A DNA stretch of 45,586 bases from Blastocatellia bacterium (GCA_013697915.1 JACCVY010000073.1:1-45586); one strand, 5' to 3'; shown: positions 8,171 through 16,986, counted from the first letter of the stretch. A program made the numbers and translations. The notes: generated by a model from the letters alone, not told the origin.

Positions 8171-8818
8171 TCACTCAACCTGAAGCTGCCGATTAGCCCA
8201 GTCGGTGATCGCCTGCTTCAGCTCTTCCAAATGGTCTTCGAAGAAATGACCGGAATTTTTAATGACGCGCAGGGTTGTGCCCATCTTGTGCTGCTTGATC
8301 TTGTCTACCAAAGCCATTAGCGCGGGCAGGCTGCCAAACTCGTCATGGTCGCCGTGAACAAAAAGAATGGGCTTGCGGCAGGCTTCGAGAAAACTGAAAT
8401 CATATTTATCTACCGGAGTGCCGATGCTGATCAGGTTCACAACTCGCGAATCGGAAATTCCCACTTCCAGACCGACGCGCGCGCCAAATGAAAAGCCACA
8501 CAACGTGATTGGCTGGTCAGCAAACTGCTTTGCAAGATAATCCAGGCCGGCGCGCACGTCTTCCAGTTCGCCTCGACCTTCGTCATGCTCCCCGGTGCTC
8601 TGGCCTACGCCGCGAAAGTTTACTCGCAACGTGGTTAGACCGGCATCGTTCAGGGCGCTGGCTGCGCGGAAGACGACTTTATTGTGCATCGTGCCGCCGC
8701 CGAGCGGTTGCGGATGCAGCACCAACGCAACGCCTTTTGCCGTCGCGCGCGGCTGCTTGAGGATGGCCTCGAGTCGGCCGTGCGCGACTGGAACGAACAA
8801 ATTGCCTGCTGGATACAT
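8171..8818 (-). CDS. Alpha/beta hydrolase (COG2945-like)
   Basis: 215 residues from ATG 8818. The frame is open to an upstream ATG at 8905, but those 29 codons run through a strong GC palindrome and read as basic, Gly/Pro-rich non-homologous sequence, so the inner ATG is preferred. The nucleophile elbow is GFSFG with Ser110; the acid is D157 or D159 (HGDHDEFG) and the base is His191 (NSGHFFED). LHPQPLGGGTMHNKVV near the N-terminus, and VNFRGVGQSTGEHDEG after it, are typical of the COG2945 group of small cytosolic hydrolases with uncertain substrates. It lies upstream of the thioesterase gene with a 24-base gap, suggesting one operon. Confidence 0.85.
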   Translation of the reverse strand: MYPAGNLFVPVAHGRLEAILKQPRATAKGVALVLHPQPLGGGTMHNKVVFRAASALNDAGLTTLRVNFRGVGQSTGEHDEGRGELEDVRAGLDYLAKQFADQPITLCGFSFGARVGLEVGISDSRVVNLISIGTPVDKYDFSFLEACRKPILFVHGDHDEFGSLPALMALVDKIKQHKMGTTLRVIKNSGHFFEDHLEELKQAITDWANRQLQVE

Positions 8819-8826
8819 GGCTTCCA

Positions 8827-8851
8827 CCCCAGCGGGGCTGCCCCGCTGGGG
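8827..8851. repeat. Perfect GC-rich hairpin in the hydrolase 5' leader
   Basis: CCCCAGCGGGG (8827-8837) and CCCCGCTGGGG (8841-8851) form an 11-bp perfect stem with a 3-base loop. It lies 8 bases upstream of the hydrolase ATG, leaving a GGAAG ribosome site just outside the stem. It may be a repeat remnant or may modulate translation. Confidence 0.65.
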
Positions 8852-9044
8852 ACCCCGGCCTGAATCGCGTTTGGATAAATTGAACGGTCCATGCGAACGT
8901 ACCAAAACGAACGTGCCTCGTCCAATGCTTCAATTAGCTGCCAGCTAGGCGTAACAAACCGCGTAGCGTAATCACAGTTAGCGGGACTATTCGTTCTCAT
9001 ATTACAATCGCGTCACTACGATTTGCGAATAAGCGGAATCAGGG

Positions 9045-11738
9045 GTGGGGAAAAGATTGCCAGCCAATCGTTCAACGACACAAGGTCAGGGCTCTACTCC
9101 CTCATTGCTGGACATCATCGACAGTTCCCGCGTCATCGCCGAGACGGCATGCGATGCGATCATAACCATCAGCGAAGACAGCACGATCCTTTTTGTTAAC
9201 CGCGCGACGTCAAACATTTTCGGTTACACCGCCGAAGAATTAATCGGATCCGAGTTGACGATGCTGATGCCGGAATATCTCAGGCATCTTCATCGCGCCG
9301 GTCTGGCTAATTACCTGGCCACTGGAAAAAACCACATATCGTGGGAGGCGGTAGAACTTCCGGGTTTGCACAAAACTGGCAGACAACTCGCACTGGAGCT
9401 TTCGTTCGGCGAATTTCAAAAAGATGGTCACCGTTTTTTTACCGGCATCGCACGCGACATAACGCGAAGGAAACAAGACGAGCAACGTCTGAATGTCCAG
9501 CATTCAATTACAGAAATTTTGGCGTCGGCTTCGTCGCTGGATGAGGCCGCACCCAAAGTATTGATGGCCGTCGCCACGCATTTAGGCTGGCACTTCGCTG
9601 CGTTTTGGTCGGTTCAATCTCAATCAAACGAACTGCATTCCATCGCCAAATGGCGCGACGAATCGTGCGATGGCACCGCCGAATTTGCTGAAGTGAGCAG
9701 CCATTCTCGTGTCGGGGGTGATCAAAGTTTTCCAACCCGGATATGGGAAAGCAAAAAACCACTGTGGGCCGCCGACTTCGGCAGTGATGAAAGTTTTCCG
9801 CGCGCTGCCGTTGCCGCGCGCGGAAATCTGAACAGCGCCTTTGGTTTTCCTGTCATCGCAGCCGCTGCCGTGGTCGGCGTTATCGAACTCTTCAGCGAGA
9901 AGAATGAAGAACCGGATTTGGCCACGCTTGCGACGCTCGTTTCAATCGGCAGCCAGGTCGGCCAGTTCATCGAACGCGTCAATGCGGAGACTGAACGTCG
10001 CGAGGTATTGACGCGCGCCCAGGAAGCTCGCCGCGAAGCAGAAGCACTTACCGAGCAGTTGGCCGCGCTGCAAAAGGTGACGGATGCAGCGCTGGGCCAC
10101 CTTACTCTCGATGCACTGCTGGCGGAGTCGCTCAAGCGGATTCGCGAAGTTTTGCACGTCGATACTGTCGCCATTTTGCTGCTCGAACTAGAAGAAAACG
10201 AGTTAGTCGCCTGGGCTGCCCAGGGATTGGAAGAAGAAGTCGAGTTGGGTGTTCGTATTCCGGCGGGGCGGGGTTTTGCCGGCAGGATAGTTGCCAGTGC
10301 AAAGCCGATAATTATTTCAGAAGTCGAAAATGCCGATCTCTTCAATCCGCTACTGCGCGAGAAGGGTATCAAGTCGTTGCTGGGGGTCCCCATGATGATT
10401 CAGGGCCGGCCCATTGGCGTAATGCATGTTGGCGCCTTCAAACATACTCGCTTTAAAGAAGAACAAGTTCGCTTACTGCAAGCGGCGGCGGACCGAATAG
10501 CGTTGGCCGTCGAGAATGCCCGGCTGTATCAGGTTGAACAAATCGCGCGCGCTGAGGCTGAAACTGCAAACCGCGCCAAAGACGAGTTTCTGACGATCTT
10601 GTCGCATGAGCTGCGCACACCGCTAACACCAATTATCGGTTGGGTGCACATGATGGAAAACGGAATTCTTGCCGATGGTGATTCCAAGAGAGCGCTAGGG
10701 ATCATTAACAAGAATGCCGCAAATCTCAAACGGTTGATCAACGATCTGCTTGATATGTCGGCGGTCCTGAGCGGGAAAATGCGGATAGAACAAACATCCG
10801 TAACGCTCGCTCCCGTGCTCGACGAATCCATCGAGACGATGCGGTCGTTTGCTCGCGAGGCAAAAGTGGAATTGAAACTGGAGCTTTCCGATGGAGTGCG
10901 CTCGGTCACCGTAACTGGCGACCGCGGCCGTCTAAGTCAATCTTTTTGTAACGTGATTCATAATGCTATCAAGTTTTCACCTGCACGTGGGGAGGTAACT
11001 GTTACTGCCGACGCCACGCCGTCTGAAGCCATTGTAACGATCCAGGATCAGGGCGAAGGAATTCCGACCGACTTTCTGCCACATGTCTTTGAACGCTTTC
11101 GCCAGGCCGATGGTTCGCGCACCCGGTCGTATGGCGGTCTCGGTTTAGGGCTCTCCCTGGTTAAGAGTTTTGTGACTGTCCACGGAGGAACCATCGAAGC
11201 AACCAGCGACGGCATGGGTAAGGGCAGCACTTTCATCATTACGTTGCCGCGTGAGGGCATGGCGAGGCAAGTCTCAGAAAAAATATCAAAGCCTTTGAAA
11301 AGCAAAGCGGGTGACATGGTGCGCATTTTGATTGTTGAAGATGAGCCCGACACTCTGGAAATGCTGGACGCAAGTTTTCGCAGTCGCGGATTTGAAACCA
11401 TTGCGTGCGGCTCGGCAAGCGAGGCCCTCGCCTGCATCGGTCGCCAACAATTTGACATATTAATTTCCGATATTGCCATGCCCGAAATGGATGGACTCCA
11501 ATTGATGCGCGATTTGCGCGCCCGGCCAGAGTTGGCGACGGTTCCGGCGATAGCCCTGACGGGTTATGCTTCGCAAACAGACGCTAAAGCCGCCATTTCG
11601 GCAGGCTTTGATTTGCATTTATCAAAACCAATCGATCCGTCCGACCTGGTGGCCGCCGTGAACAACCTGATGGCGTTGCGACGCCGGCGAAAGGGTCTGA
11701 CGCAGTTTGAGGCTAGCAGTTCAGAGTCCAGCCTTTAG
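9045..11738 (+). CDS. Hybrid sensor histidine kinase, PAS-GAF-GAF-HisKA-HATPase-REC
   Basis: 897 residues from GTG 9045. Domains in order: PAS about 25-140 (ACDAIITISED, FGYTAEELIG, ITRRKQDEQ), GAF about 155-320, GAF about 345-500 (GFAGRIVASAKPIIISEV, SLLGVPMMIQGRPIGVM), HisKA with phospho-acceptor H521 (ILSHELRTPL), HATPase with N box (IHNAIKFSP) and G box (GLGLGLSLVKSF), and a C-terminal receiver from about 758 with D809 (ISDIAMPEMDG) and the TGYA and SKP landmarks. There is no membrane segment, so it senses cytosolic signals. The receiver gene at 11894 is a likely partner. The final codons and stop lie inside a palindromic repeat, so the last eight residues (ASSSESSL) are repeat-encoded. 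Confidence 0.9.
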   Translation: MGKRLPANRSTTQGQGSTPSLLDIIDSSRVIAETACDAIITISEDSTILFVNRATSNIFGYTAEELIGSELTMLMPEYLRHLHRAGLANYLATGKNHISWEAVELPGLHKTGRQLALELSFGEFQKDGHRFFTGIARDITRRKQDEQRLNVQHSITEILASASSLDEAAPKVLMAVATHLGWHFAAFWSVQSQSNELHSIAKWRDESCDGTAEFAEVSSHSRVGGDQSFPTRIWESKKPLWAADFGSDESFPRAAVAARGNLNSAFGFPVIAAAAVVGVIELFSEKNEEPDLATLATLVSIGSQVGQFIERVNAETERREVLTRAQEARREAEALTEQLAALQKVTDAALGHLTLDALLAESLKRIREVLHVDTVAILLLELEENELVAWAAQGLEEEVELGVRIPAGRGFAGRIVASAKPIIISEVENADLFNPLLREKGIKSLLGVPMMIQGRPIGVMHVGAFKHTRFKEEQVRLLQAAADRIALAVENARLYQVEQIARAEAETANRAKDEFLTILSHELRTPLTPIIGWVHMMENGILADGDSKRALGIINKNAANLKRLINDLLDMSAVLSGKMRIEQTSVTLAPVLDESIETMRSFAREAKVELKLELSDGVRSVTVTGDRGRLSQSFCNVIHNAIKFSPARGEVTVTADATPSEAIVTIQDQGEGIPTDFLPHVFERFRQADGSRTRSYGGLGLGLSLVKSFVTVHGGTIEATSDGMGKGSTFIITLPREGMARQVSEKISKPLKSKAGDMVRILIVEDEPDTLEMLDASFRSRGFETIACGSASEALACIGRQQFDILISDIAMPEMDGLQLMRDLRARPELATVPAIALTGYASQTDAKAAISAGFDLHLSKPIDPSDLVAAVNNLMALRRRRKGLTQFEASSSESSL

Positions 11739-11796
11739 GCTGCCGTTTTTTGCTCTCAACCGAAAACGCAAGCTAAAGCTTGTACTCTAAACTGCA
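11715..11796. repeat. Palindromic repeat family 6
   Basis: Arms of about 35 bases are inverted copies: AGCAGTTCAGAGTCCAGCCT from 11715 and TGTACTCTAAACTGC ending at 11796. Inner mini-hairpins are CAGCCTTTAGGCTG and CAAGCTAAAGCTTG. The left arm covers the last codons and the stop of the kinase gene. It could double as its transcription terminator. Confidence 0.75.
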
Positions 11797-11815
11797 TGAG
11801 TGCCGGCGAAAGGTC

Positions 11816-11844
11816 TAGACAGAAGATGTTGTTTCGGCTAAATT
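11816..11844 (+). promoter_or_regulatory. Possible promoter of the response regulator
   Basis: TAGACA (11816-11821), a 17-base spacer and TAAATT (11839-11844). The start site would be near 11852, giving a 40-base leader to ATG 11894. Confidence 0.35.
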
Positions 11845-11893
11845 AAGCACCCGTTTTGTGACCACCATTAACCCGACGAATGGAAGTAATCTC

Positions 11894-12388
11894 ATGATTC
11901 AGCATGGTTTTGCTAACGTCTTAACGAGTTTCCCCGGTCCGGTTCTGTTCAGTCAGTTTCTGCCCTCGCAACAGAAATCAGATCAAAATTATCCTGCTCG
12001 TGAGGGCACCCCAATCGAGGAGTCTCAAAGACATCGTTCGGCGTTAGTCGTTGATGACGTTTCGGACGTTACTGATATGTTGTCGGTGCTATTAACGCAT
12101 GCGGGCTATGACGTCACCTGTGCTTCGACCGCGCCTGAGGCTCTGGCGCTCGCGCGTGAACAGCGCTTTGATATGGTCATCTCCGACATCGGCATGCCGG
12201 AAATGAACGGATACGAACTCGCGGAAGCACTGCGATCATTGCCGGGTTATGATTCTGTGCCGTTGGTTGCCGTCACCGGCTACTCGATGTTTGACGATCG
12301 TTCGCGTTCGCTGACCGCGGGATTCAATGAGCATGTAACTAAGCCTATCGATCCCCGCGCCTTCCTCGATCTCATCGAACAACTGTGA
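11894..12388 (+). CDS. Single-domain response regulator (receiver)
   Basis: 164 residues from ATG 11894, chosen because GGAAG lies 7 bases upstream. A GTG at 11858 would add 12 residues without a ribosome site. After a 45-residue unstructured N-terminus, a complete receiver domain follows: acidic pair in VVDDVSD, phospho-acceptor D98 (ISDIGMPEMNG), Thr of VAVTGYS and Lys of TKPID. There is no output domain, so it acts by protein contact (CheY/Spo0F style) or as a phosphorelay intermediate. It lies about 155 bases after the hybrid kinase at 9045, and the ISDIxMPEM phrase is nearly the same as in that kinase's receiver, which suggests the pair arose by duplication or works together. Confidence 0.87.
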   Translation: MIQHGFANVLTSFPGPVLFSQFLPSQQKSDQNYPAREGTPIEESQRHRSALVVDDVSDVTDMLSVLLTHAGYDVTCASTAPEALALAREQRFDMVISDIGMPEMNGYELAEALRSLPGYDSVPLVAVTGYSMFDDRSRSLTAGFNEHVTKPIDPRAFLDLIEQL

Positions 12389-12426
12389 GATAAAGCGTTG
12401 TTTATCGCTAAGCAGTTGGCCGGTAG

Positions 12427-14118
12427 ATGAAAATCCCATCCCACCTTCCTGTTTTTCTTCAATCTGAATCCGCCTTGCGCGCAGTTCAATTGTGCGCCGG
12501 GGCCATCGCCATCGGTCTGATTTTCTGGCAATTGCAATTTTCGACTAATGCGATTTGCTGCGGCGATTTTGATGGTTATTACCATATCAAGTGGAGTCAA
12601 CTGCTGTGGCAGTCGTTACGCAATCATACCTTTCCGCCGCCGTTCACATGGTTGCCGCTGACCACCCTCGACGCGCGTAACTATGTCGATCACCATCTGC
12701 TGTTTCACTTCTTTCAGATTCCATTTACCTGGTCAGGCAATCTGCGCTTAGGGGCAAAGATATCCGCGACCATCTTTGCGAGCGTCGCGGTCTTCGCTTG
12801 TTATTGGTTACTGATCCGCTATCGCATTCGGTATGCGCTGGTGTGGCTGCTGGCGCTGCTTGGCTGCTCGGCGCCGTTTCTTTACCGCATGAACATGGCC
12901 AAGGCGCCGCCGTTCGCAATCATTTATCTGATCGTGGCGATTCACCTGTTGTTTCGCAAAAAGTACTGGCCGCTGATCCCGCTGGGTTTCATTTTCGCAC
13001 TGACGTACGACATGTTTGTGTTGCTCATCCTCGCGACGATGCTTTGGACTGTGGTGATTGGCTGGACGGAACGGCGGGTTGAATGGCGGCCGCTGGTTTG
13101 GGTACTGGCGGGCACGGCGGCAGGCTTAATTCTTAACCCTTACTTTCCGCGGAACCTGTATCTGCTTTACGAACACCTGAAGATAAAGTTAACGCCTTCG
13201 GATTTTTCCACCAGCGTCGGCAAGGAATGGTATCCCTACGATTCGTGGGAATTTCTCGGCAACTCCATAGTCGCCTGCGTTGCGATGGTGGTGGGCTACA
13301 TAAGTTTCGATCCGGCCGACCGTAAGCGCTCGCCTCATTCACTTTTCTTTCTGCTTTTTTCGACCGCGCTGATGATAATGACCATGCGCTGGAAGCGAAT
13401 CGCGGAATACTGGCCACCCTTTGCAGTCATCTTTGCGGCCTTCGCGCTACAGCCATGGCTGGAAGGAACTCGCTCCGCGCTGACGCGACTCTCCAGCGAT
13501 ATGCTTGACGAGCTGCAACCTTTTTTGGATCGACCCGGGACCGGCGCGACAGCCAGGGAGACTGAACTCCGCGAGCTTTGGCGGACCATTGGCGTCGCAC
13601 TTGTCGCCATCGTGCTGGCGGTCGCTTTGTTTATCAATATCCGCGTCACTATGAAAGATATCGCTTCAAGCGACCCGGACAGCTTTTACAAAGCAGGCGC
13701 GGAGTGGCTGCAAAAGAACGTACCTGCGAATGATCTGGTCTTCAACACCGATTGGGACGACTTTCCGCGACTGTTTTATTACGACCCAACCCACCGATAT
13801 ATTACCGGGCTCGATCCGACTTATCTCTACGATCGCGATCCGGCGTTGTCGAAACTCTACGATCGCATTACGCTGGGGAAAGAAGAGGATCCTGGCCCTT
13901 TAATTCGCGATCGTTTTGGCGCGCGCTATGTATTCAGCGATAATTCTCATGACGACTTTTTCGATAATGCCAGGGCGAGTGGCTGGTTTGATATTGTCTA
14001 TGAAGACGGTGACTGCACGATCATGCACATTCGCGATGAGAAGACGGAACCGCCGCCCGAAGAGTCGGAATCGGACCAGGGCGGTGATGAAGAGCCGAGT
14101 GACAATAATAATCCCTGA
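12427..14118 (+). CDS. Multi-pass membrane protein, GT-C glycosyltransferase-like
   Basis: 563 residues. About nine to eleven hydrophobic segments fill residues 20-350 and 390-410; the rest of the C-terminal part is soluble. The first outer loop has GDFDGYYHIKW (D47-x-D49), in the position of the acidic metal/donor motif of GT-C enzymes such as STT3, AglB and PMT. The second loop has LDARNYVDHHLLFH. The C-terminal soluble domain (WLQKNVPANDLVFNTDWDDF, YITGLDPTYLY) resembles the tails of GT-C family-39-type proteins. Transfer of a lipid-linked sugar at the outer membrane face is therefore possible but unproven. The tail after residue 540 is a run of Glu, Ser, Asp and Asn. The start ATG follows the receiver gene by 38 bases. 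Confidence 0.65.
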   Translation: MKIPSHLPVFLQSESALRAVQLCAGAIAIGLIFWQLQFSTNAICCGDFDGYYHIKWSQLLWQSLRNHTFPPPFTWLPLTTLDARNYVDHHLLFHFFQIPFTWSGNLRLGAKISATIFASVAVFACYWLLIRYRIRYALVWLLALLGCSAPFLYRMNMAKAPPFAIIYLIVAIHLLFRKKYWPLIPLGFIFALTYDMFVLLILATMLWTVVIGWTERRVEWRPLVWVLAGTAAGLILNPYFPRNLYLLYEHLKIKLTPSDFSTSVGKEWYPYDSWEFLGNSIVACVAMVVGYISFDPADRKRSPHSLFFLLFSTALMIMTMRWKRIAEYWPPFAVIFAAFALQPWLEGTRSALTRLSSDMLDELQPFLDRPGTGATARETELRELWRTIGVALVAIVLAVALFINIRVTMKDIASSDPDSFYKAGAEWLQKNVPANDLVFNTDWDDFPRLFYYDPTHRYITGLDPTYLYDRDPALSKLYDRITLGKEEDPGPLIRDRFGARYVFSDNSHDDFFDNARASGWFDIVYEDGDCTIMHIRDEKTEPPPEESESDQGGDEEPSDNNNP

Positions 14119-14147
14119 TTAACACGGGACGAACTTTGATCTAGTAT
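14119..14147 (+). promoter_or_regulatory. Promoter very close to the lipoprotein start
   Basis: TTAACA (14119-14124), a 17-base spacer and TAGTAT (14142-14147). A start site near 14154 would leave only a few bases before ATG 14158, so the transcript may be nearly leaderless. Confidence 0.4.
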
Positions 14148-14157
14148 TTGTATTCAT

Positions 14158-14556
14158 ATGCCTACTGACTCCATACGAAAGCGATTCGTCTTCTTGATTG
14201 CTGTGGCCCTGGGGCTGGCTGCCTGCAACGGCGGCAACACAAACACAGCACCATCTGCCAACGAAATTCCGACCGCAGCATCTTCGCCGTCGCCCGCAAA
14301 AGCGGGCTTTGAAGCGGATCTGGATTACATCCGCAAGGGTGGGTACACCTACCTCTGGGTCTTCTCGCGCAAAGATGGAAAGCCCCTGGACAAAGATGAC
14401 GGCGCCTTTCTCAGGACCAACGCGCCGCAGGTAGTTGATTGGGTTACAACTGACGAAGGCAGGAAAGTTATAGCGGGCACGAACTTTGATCTGGCCCAGG
14501 GGAACCTTGGGTTAATCAAGAAGCGATTTGTAACGGAAGACTACACAGGCCGGTAA
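14158..14556 (+). CDS. Small lipoprotein of unknown function
   Basis: 132 residues. A type II signal peptide is evident: basic start (RKR), hydrophobic core, lipobox LAAC with the lipidated Cys23. A 25-residue Asn/Thr/Ala/Ser/Pro linker follows, then a compact domain of about 85 residues (GFEADLDYIRKGGYTYLWVF, DDGAFLRTNAPQVVDW, NFDLAQGNLGLIKKRF). I do not recognise the domain. It should be anchored on the periplasmic side of a membrane. No convincing ribosome site is visible; a promoter ends 10 bases upstream. Confidence 0.78.
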   Translation: MPTDSIRKRFVFLIAVALGLAACNGGNTNTAPSANEIPTAASSPSPAKAGFEADLDYIRKGGYTYLWVFSRKDGKPLDKDDGAFLRTNAPQVVDWVTTDEGRKVIAGTNFDLAQGNLGLIKKRFVTEDYTGR

Positions 14557-14562
14557 AGCTCG

Positions 14563-14698
14563 TAAATCGGGAATCGTGAATGGTTTTTGTGGTCTTTGGT
14601 TTTGGGTCTTTGGTCTTTGAACTTCTCGCGCTGGCCAACTGAACTTCACAACCGAGACAAAGACCAAAGTCCAAAGCCCGAAGACCAAAACACAAAGC
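14563..14698. repeat. 7-base-period arrays in inverted orientation (core TGGTCTT)
   Basis: 14563-14582 reads AATCGGG-AATCGTG-AATGGTT. 14590-14620 repeats TGGTCTT, TGGTTTT, GGGTCTT, TGGTCTT. 14655-14698 holds the complement (CAAAGAC, CAAAGTC, CAAAGCC, GAAGACC and similar). All keep a 7-base period, and the two main arrays can pair as a long imperfect hairpin. They lie between the convergent lipoprotein and dehydrogenase genes. Confidence 0.7.
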
Positions 14699-14709
14699 TC
14701 ACCGTTGGG

Positions 14710-15738
14710 TCACGGAATTAGAACGAATTTGCCAAACTGCGCTCGATCTTCCATTAACTCATGCGCGCGTCGCGCTTCAGCGAGCGGTAACTCCTGATCG
14801 ACAACAGCGCGAATCTTTCCGCTCTCGACAAACTTCATTGCCTCAAGCAACTCTGCTTTCGATCCCATGAACGATCCGAGAATTGTCAGATGCCGGTAAA
14901 AAATCTGGCGCAGATCTGTCTGCGCGGCGAAACCGCTGGTGGCGCCGCAGGTCACCACGCGACCATTCGCTTTCAGTGAAGCGATTGAACCGGGCCAGGT
15001 AGCCGCGCCCGTATGCTCAAATACAACATCAACGCCACGACGGTTTGTTAATCGCTTGACCTCTTTGGGCCAATCGTCCTTGCTGTAGTTCACCACTTCG
15101 TCGGCCCCCAGATCTTTGGCTTTCGCTAGTTTGTCATCGGAACTGGCGGTCGCAATCACCCGCGCGCCGCGAAGTTTTGCCACTTGAATTCCTATCGAGC
15201 CAACCCCGCTGCCTGCGGCATGGACCAGCACATCTTCGCCGGGTTGTATATTTGCGCGCGTTACCAGCATGTGCCAGGCGGTGACCGTGACGAGCGGCAG
15301 CGCGCCCGCCTCGGCCCAACTCAAATTCTTTGGTTTCGGAATTACGTTCACCGCCGGCGCAGCCACTAACTGGGCATAACCACCGTCGCGGCGATAACCA
15401 AGGATGTCGTAATCACGACAAAGATTGTCGCGCCCCGACAAACATTCAACGCAGTGCCCGCATGACACGCCCGGTTGCAGCATTACTTCATCGCCGGGAT
15501 GAACCCAACTGACTAGTTCGCCAACCTCGCGCACCACGCCGGCAACATCATTGCCAAGAATGTGCGGCAACGGAATTTCAATTCCCGGCAAACCGCCGCG
15601 CGCCCACACGTCAAGATGATTCAAAGCGCAGGCTTTAACTTCGACCAAAACTTCGTTGGCCTTAATGGTTGGGTCAGGCGCGTCGGTGTACTCAAGCACC
15701 TCAGGTCCGCCGTGTTGATTGAAGATGACTGCTTTCAT
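14710..15738 (-). CDS. Zinc-containing medium-chain dehydrogenase/quinone oxidoreductase family protein
   Basis: 342 residues from ATG 15738; a TTG two codons upstream is less likely. The GroES-like N-terminal half carries four structural-zinc cysteines, C93, C96, C99 and C107 (CGHCVECLSGRDNLC). C37 matches the first catalytic-zinc ligand. The usual GHE reads GND (LGNDVAG), as in quinone-oxidoreductase-like members, so catalytic zinc binding is uncertain. The NAD(P) Rossmann motif is HAAGSGVGSIGIQ (about 174-186), followed by GADEVVNYSKDDW. A cytosolic NADPH-dependent reductase or alcohol dehydrogenase activity is likely. It is transcribed alone and ends beside a heptad repeat array. Confidence 0.88.
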   Translation of the reverse strand: MKAVIFNQHGGPEVLEYTDAPDPTIKANEVLVEVKACALNHLDVWARGGLPGIEIPLPHILGNDVAGVVREVGELVSWVHPGDEVMLQPGVSCGHCVECLSGRDNLCRDYDILGYRRDGGYAQLVAAPAVNVIPKPKNLSWAEAGALPLVTVTAWHMLVTRANIQPGEDVLVHAAGSGVGSIGIQVAKLRGARVIATASSDDKLAKAKDLGADEVVNYSKDDWPKEVKRLTNRRGVDVVFEHTGAATWPGSIASLKANGRVVTCGATSGFAAQTDLRQIFYRHLTILGSFMGSKAELLEAMKFVESGKIRAVVDQELPLAEARRAHELMEDRAQFGKFVLIP

Positions 15739-15747
15739 AGACAATTA

Positions 15748-15900
15748 GCCGCGGATGAACGCAGATAAGCGCGGATCAGAGATATACCTGGAAATTTCAG
15801 AAAACGAAAACTGTTTTACTGGTCTTTCTCCGCGCGCATCCGTGTAAATCTGTGGGTGATACCTACCGGCGCGCATCCGCGAAAATCCGCGGCTGATCTT
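15748..15900. repeat. Inverted 'CGCGGAT / ATCCGCG' repeat pair with 9-base relatives
   Basis: Left part 15748-15781 (CCGCGGATGAACGCAGATAA and CGCGGATCAGAG). Right parts 15835-15855 (GCATCCGTGTAAATCTGTGGG) and 15871-15900 (GCATCCGCGAAAATCCGCGG) are its complement. The rightmost unit encodes the last nine residues of LipA. Related phrases (AATCTGTG, AATCTGCGGAT) occur at 29014-29035 and 35324-35354. Confidence 0.65.
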
Positions 15901-16816
15901 CCTGGGGTTGTGGCTCTGTTTCAGCCTGTTGGCGCGCGTGATATGAGGAGCGCGTCAACGGGCTCGACTCAACGTGCTTGAAGCCCATTTGCATGCCTAC
16001 ATCCCGCCAGCGTTCGAATTCTTCCGGCGTCACGTAACGTTCCACCGGCAAACGCCGCGCCTGAGGTTGCAGATATTGCCCGATGGTCATGATGTCGCAG
16101 GAAGAGGTGCGCAGGTCCTTCATCAACTCGACCACTTCGTCAAACTCTTCGCCGAGTCCAACCATGATGCCGCTCTTGGTCAGCATGCCACGCGCTTCGC
16201 GCTCGCGCCGCTCCGCCGCGCGGCGCAATAGAGTCAGGGACTGTTGATATTGGGCGTCCGGCCTCACCCGCCGATAGAGTCGCGCAATAGTCTCAGTATT
16301 GTGATTGAGCACGTCGGGCTGCGCATCCAGCACAGTGTTCAACGCGGCTTCAACGCCATTAAAATCGGGAATCAAAACTTCAATGCGACAGGACGGATTC
16401 AGCGCGCGCACTTCTCGAACGGTCGCAGCCCAATGAGCTGCACCGCCATCAGGTAAGTCATCGCGGTTCACCGAAGTGATAACCGTGTGCGCCAGATTTA
16501 GGTGCTGTACTGCTTCTGCCACGTGGCGCGGCTCCTGCGGATCAAGCGAGCCTGGCGCGCCTTTGCCGACCGCGCAAAAGCCACAGTGCCGGGTGCAAAT
16601 GTCGCCACCAAGCATGAATGTGGCCGTGCGATCCGACCAGCATTCGAAGATGTTTGGGCAACGCGCCTCCTGACAAACCGTGTGCAGGTTAAGGCCCTCA
16701 ATCAACTTCAACACATGATTCTGATTGGTGGGATCGCCCAGACGTATCTTCAGCCAGTCGGGTTTAGGCTGGCGGGGTTTCGAGATGTTGCTGATGACGC
16801 GTAGTTCGCGAGACAA
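15863..16816 (-). CDS. lipA: Lipoyl synthase LipA
   Basis: 317 residues. Radical-SAM enzyme that inserts two sulfurs into protein-bound octanoyl chains to form lipoyl groups. Both Fe-S signatures are intact: auxiliary cluster C48-x4-C53-x5-C59 (CQEARCPNIFEC) and SAM cluster C74-x3-C78-x2-C81 (CTRHCGFC). The C-terminal RSSYHA motif, whose Ser ligates the auxiliary cluster, is present. The start is TTG (16816-16814) with AAGGA about 7 bases upstream; no nearby ATG fits the conserved N-terminus. The last nine residues (DQPRIFADA) are translated from an intergenic-type repeat, so the tail is a late addition beyond the core fold. It serves the lipoylated E2 encoded at 22732-24195; lipB is 1.5 kb away. 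Confidence 0.95.
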   Translation of the reverse strand: MSRELRVISNISKPRQPKPDWLKIRLGDPTNQNHVLKLIEGLNLHTVCQEARCPNIFECWSDRTATFMLGGDICTRHCGFCAVGKGAPGSLDPQEPRHVAEAVQHLNLAHTVITSVNRDDLPDGGAAHWAATVREVRALNPSCRIEVLIPDFNGVEAALNTVLDAQPDVLNHNTETIARLYRRVRPDAQYQQSLTLLRRAAERREREARGMLTKSGIMVGLGEEFDEVVELMKDLRTSSCDIMTIGQYLQPQARRLPVERYVTPEEFERWRDVGMQMGFKHVESSPLTRSSYHARQQAETEPQPQEDQPRIFADARR

Positions 16817-16936
16817 GAGTTTTTCCTTTAGTTAATTGCTTAGTTTCAATTCTAACATTGCCGGCTCGATTAGGCATTTGTAGACAGGCACCCTCTCTAT
16901 CCACCGTTTAGTCGAAGCCGCGCGCTGTTCTGGTTC

Positions 16937-16972
16937 GCCTTTAAGCCACGGTATCAATGACGCTCCGCGTCT
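16937..16972. repeat. Half copy of palindromic repeat family 2
   Basis: TTAAGCCACGGTATCAATGA followed by CGCTCCGCGT matches the right arm of the full family 2 copies at 18049-18229 and 19147-19336. No left arm is seen. Confidence 0.55.
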
Positions 16973-16986
16973 ACACGTGATCGTGC

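Noticed and set aside
9722-10393. 223-codon Ser/Ala-rich frame opposite the hybrid kinase
   Set aside because: Composition is typical of antisense reading of a GC-biased gene, with no conserved motif.
12389-12420. Terminator after the response regulator
   Set aside because: GATAAA/TTTATC gives only a 6-bp AT-rich stem without a T tract.
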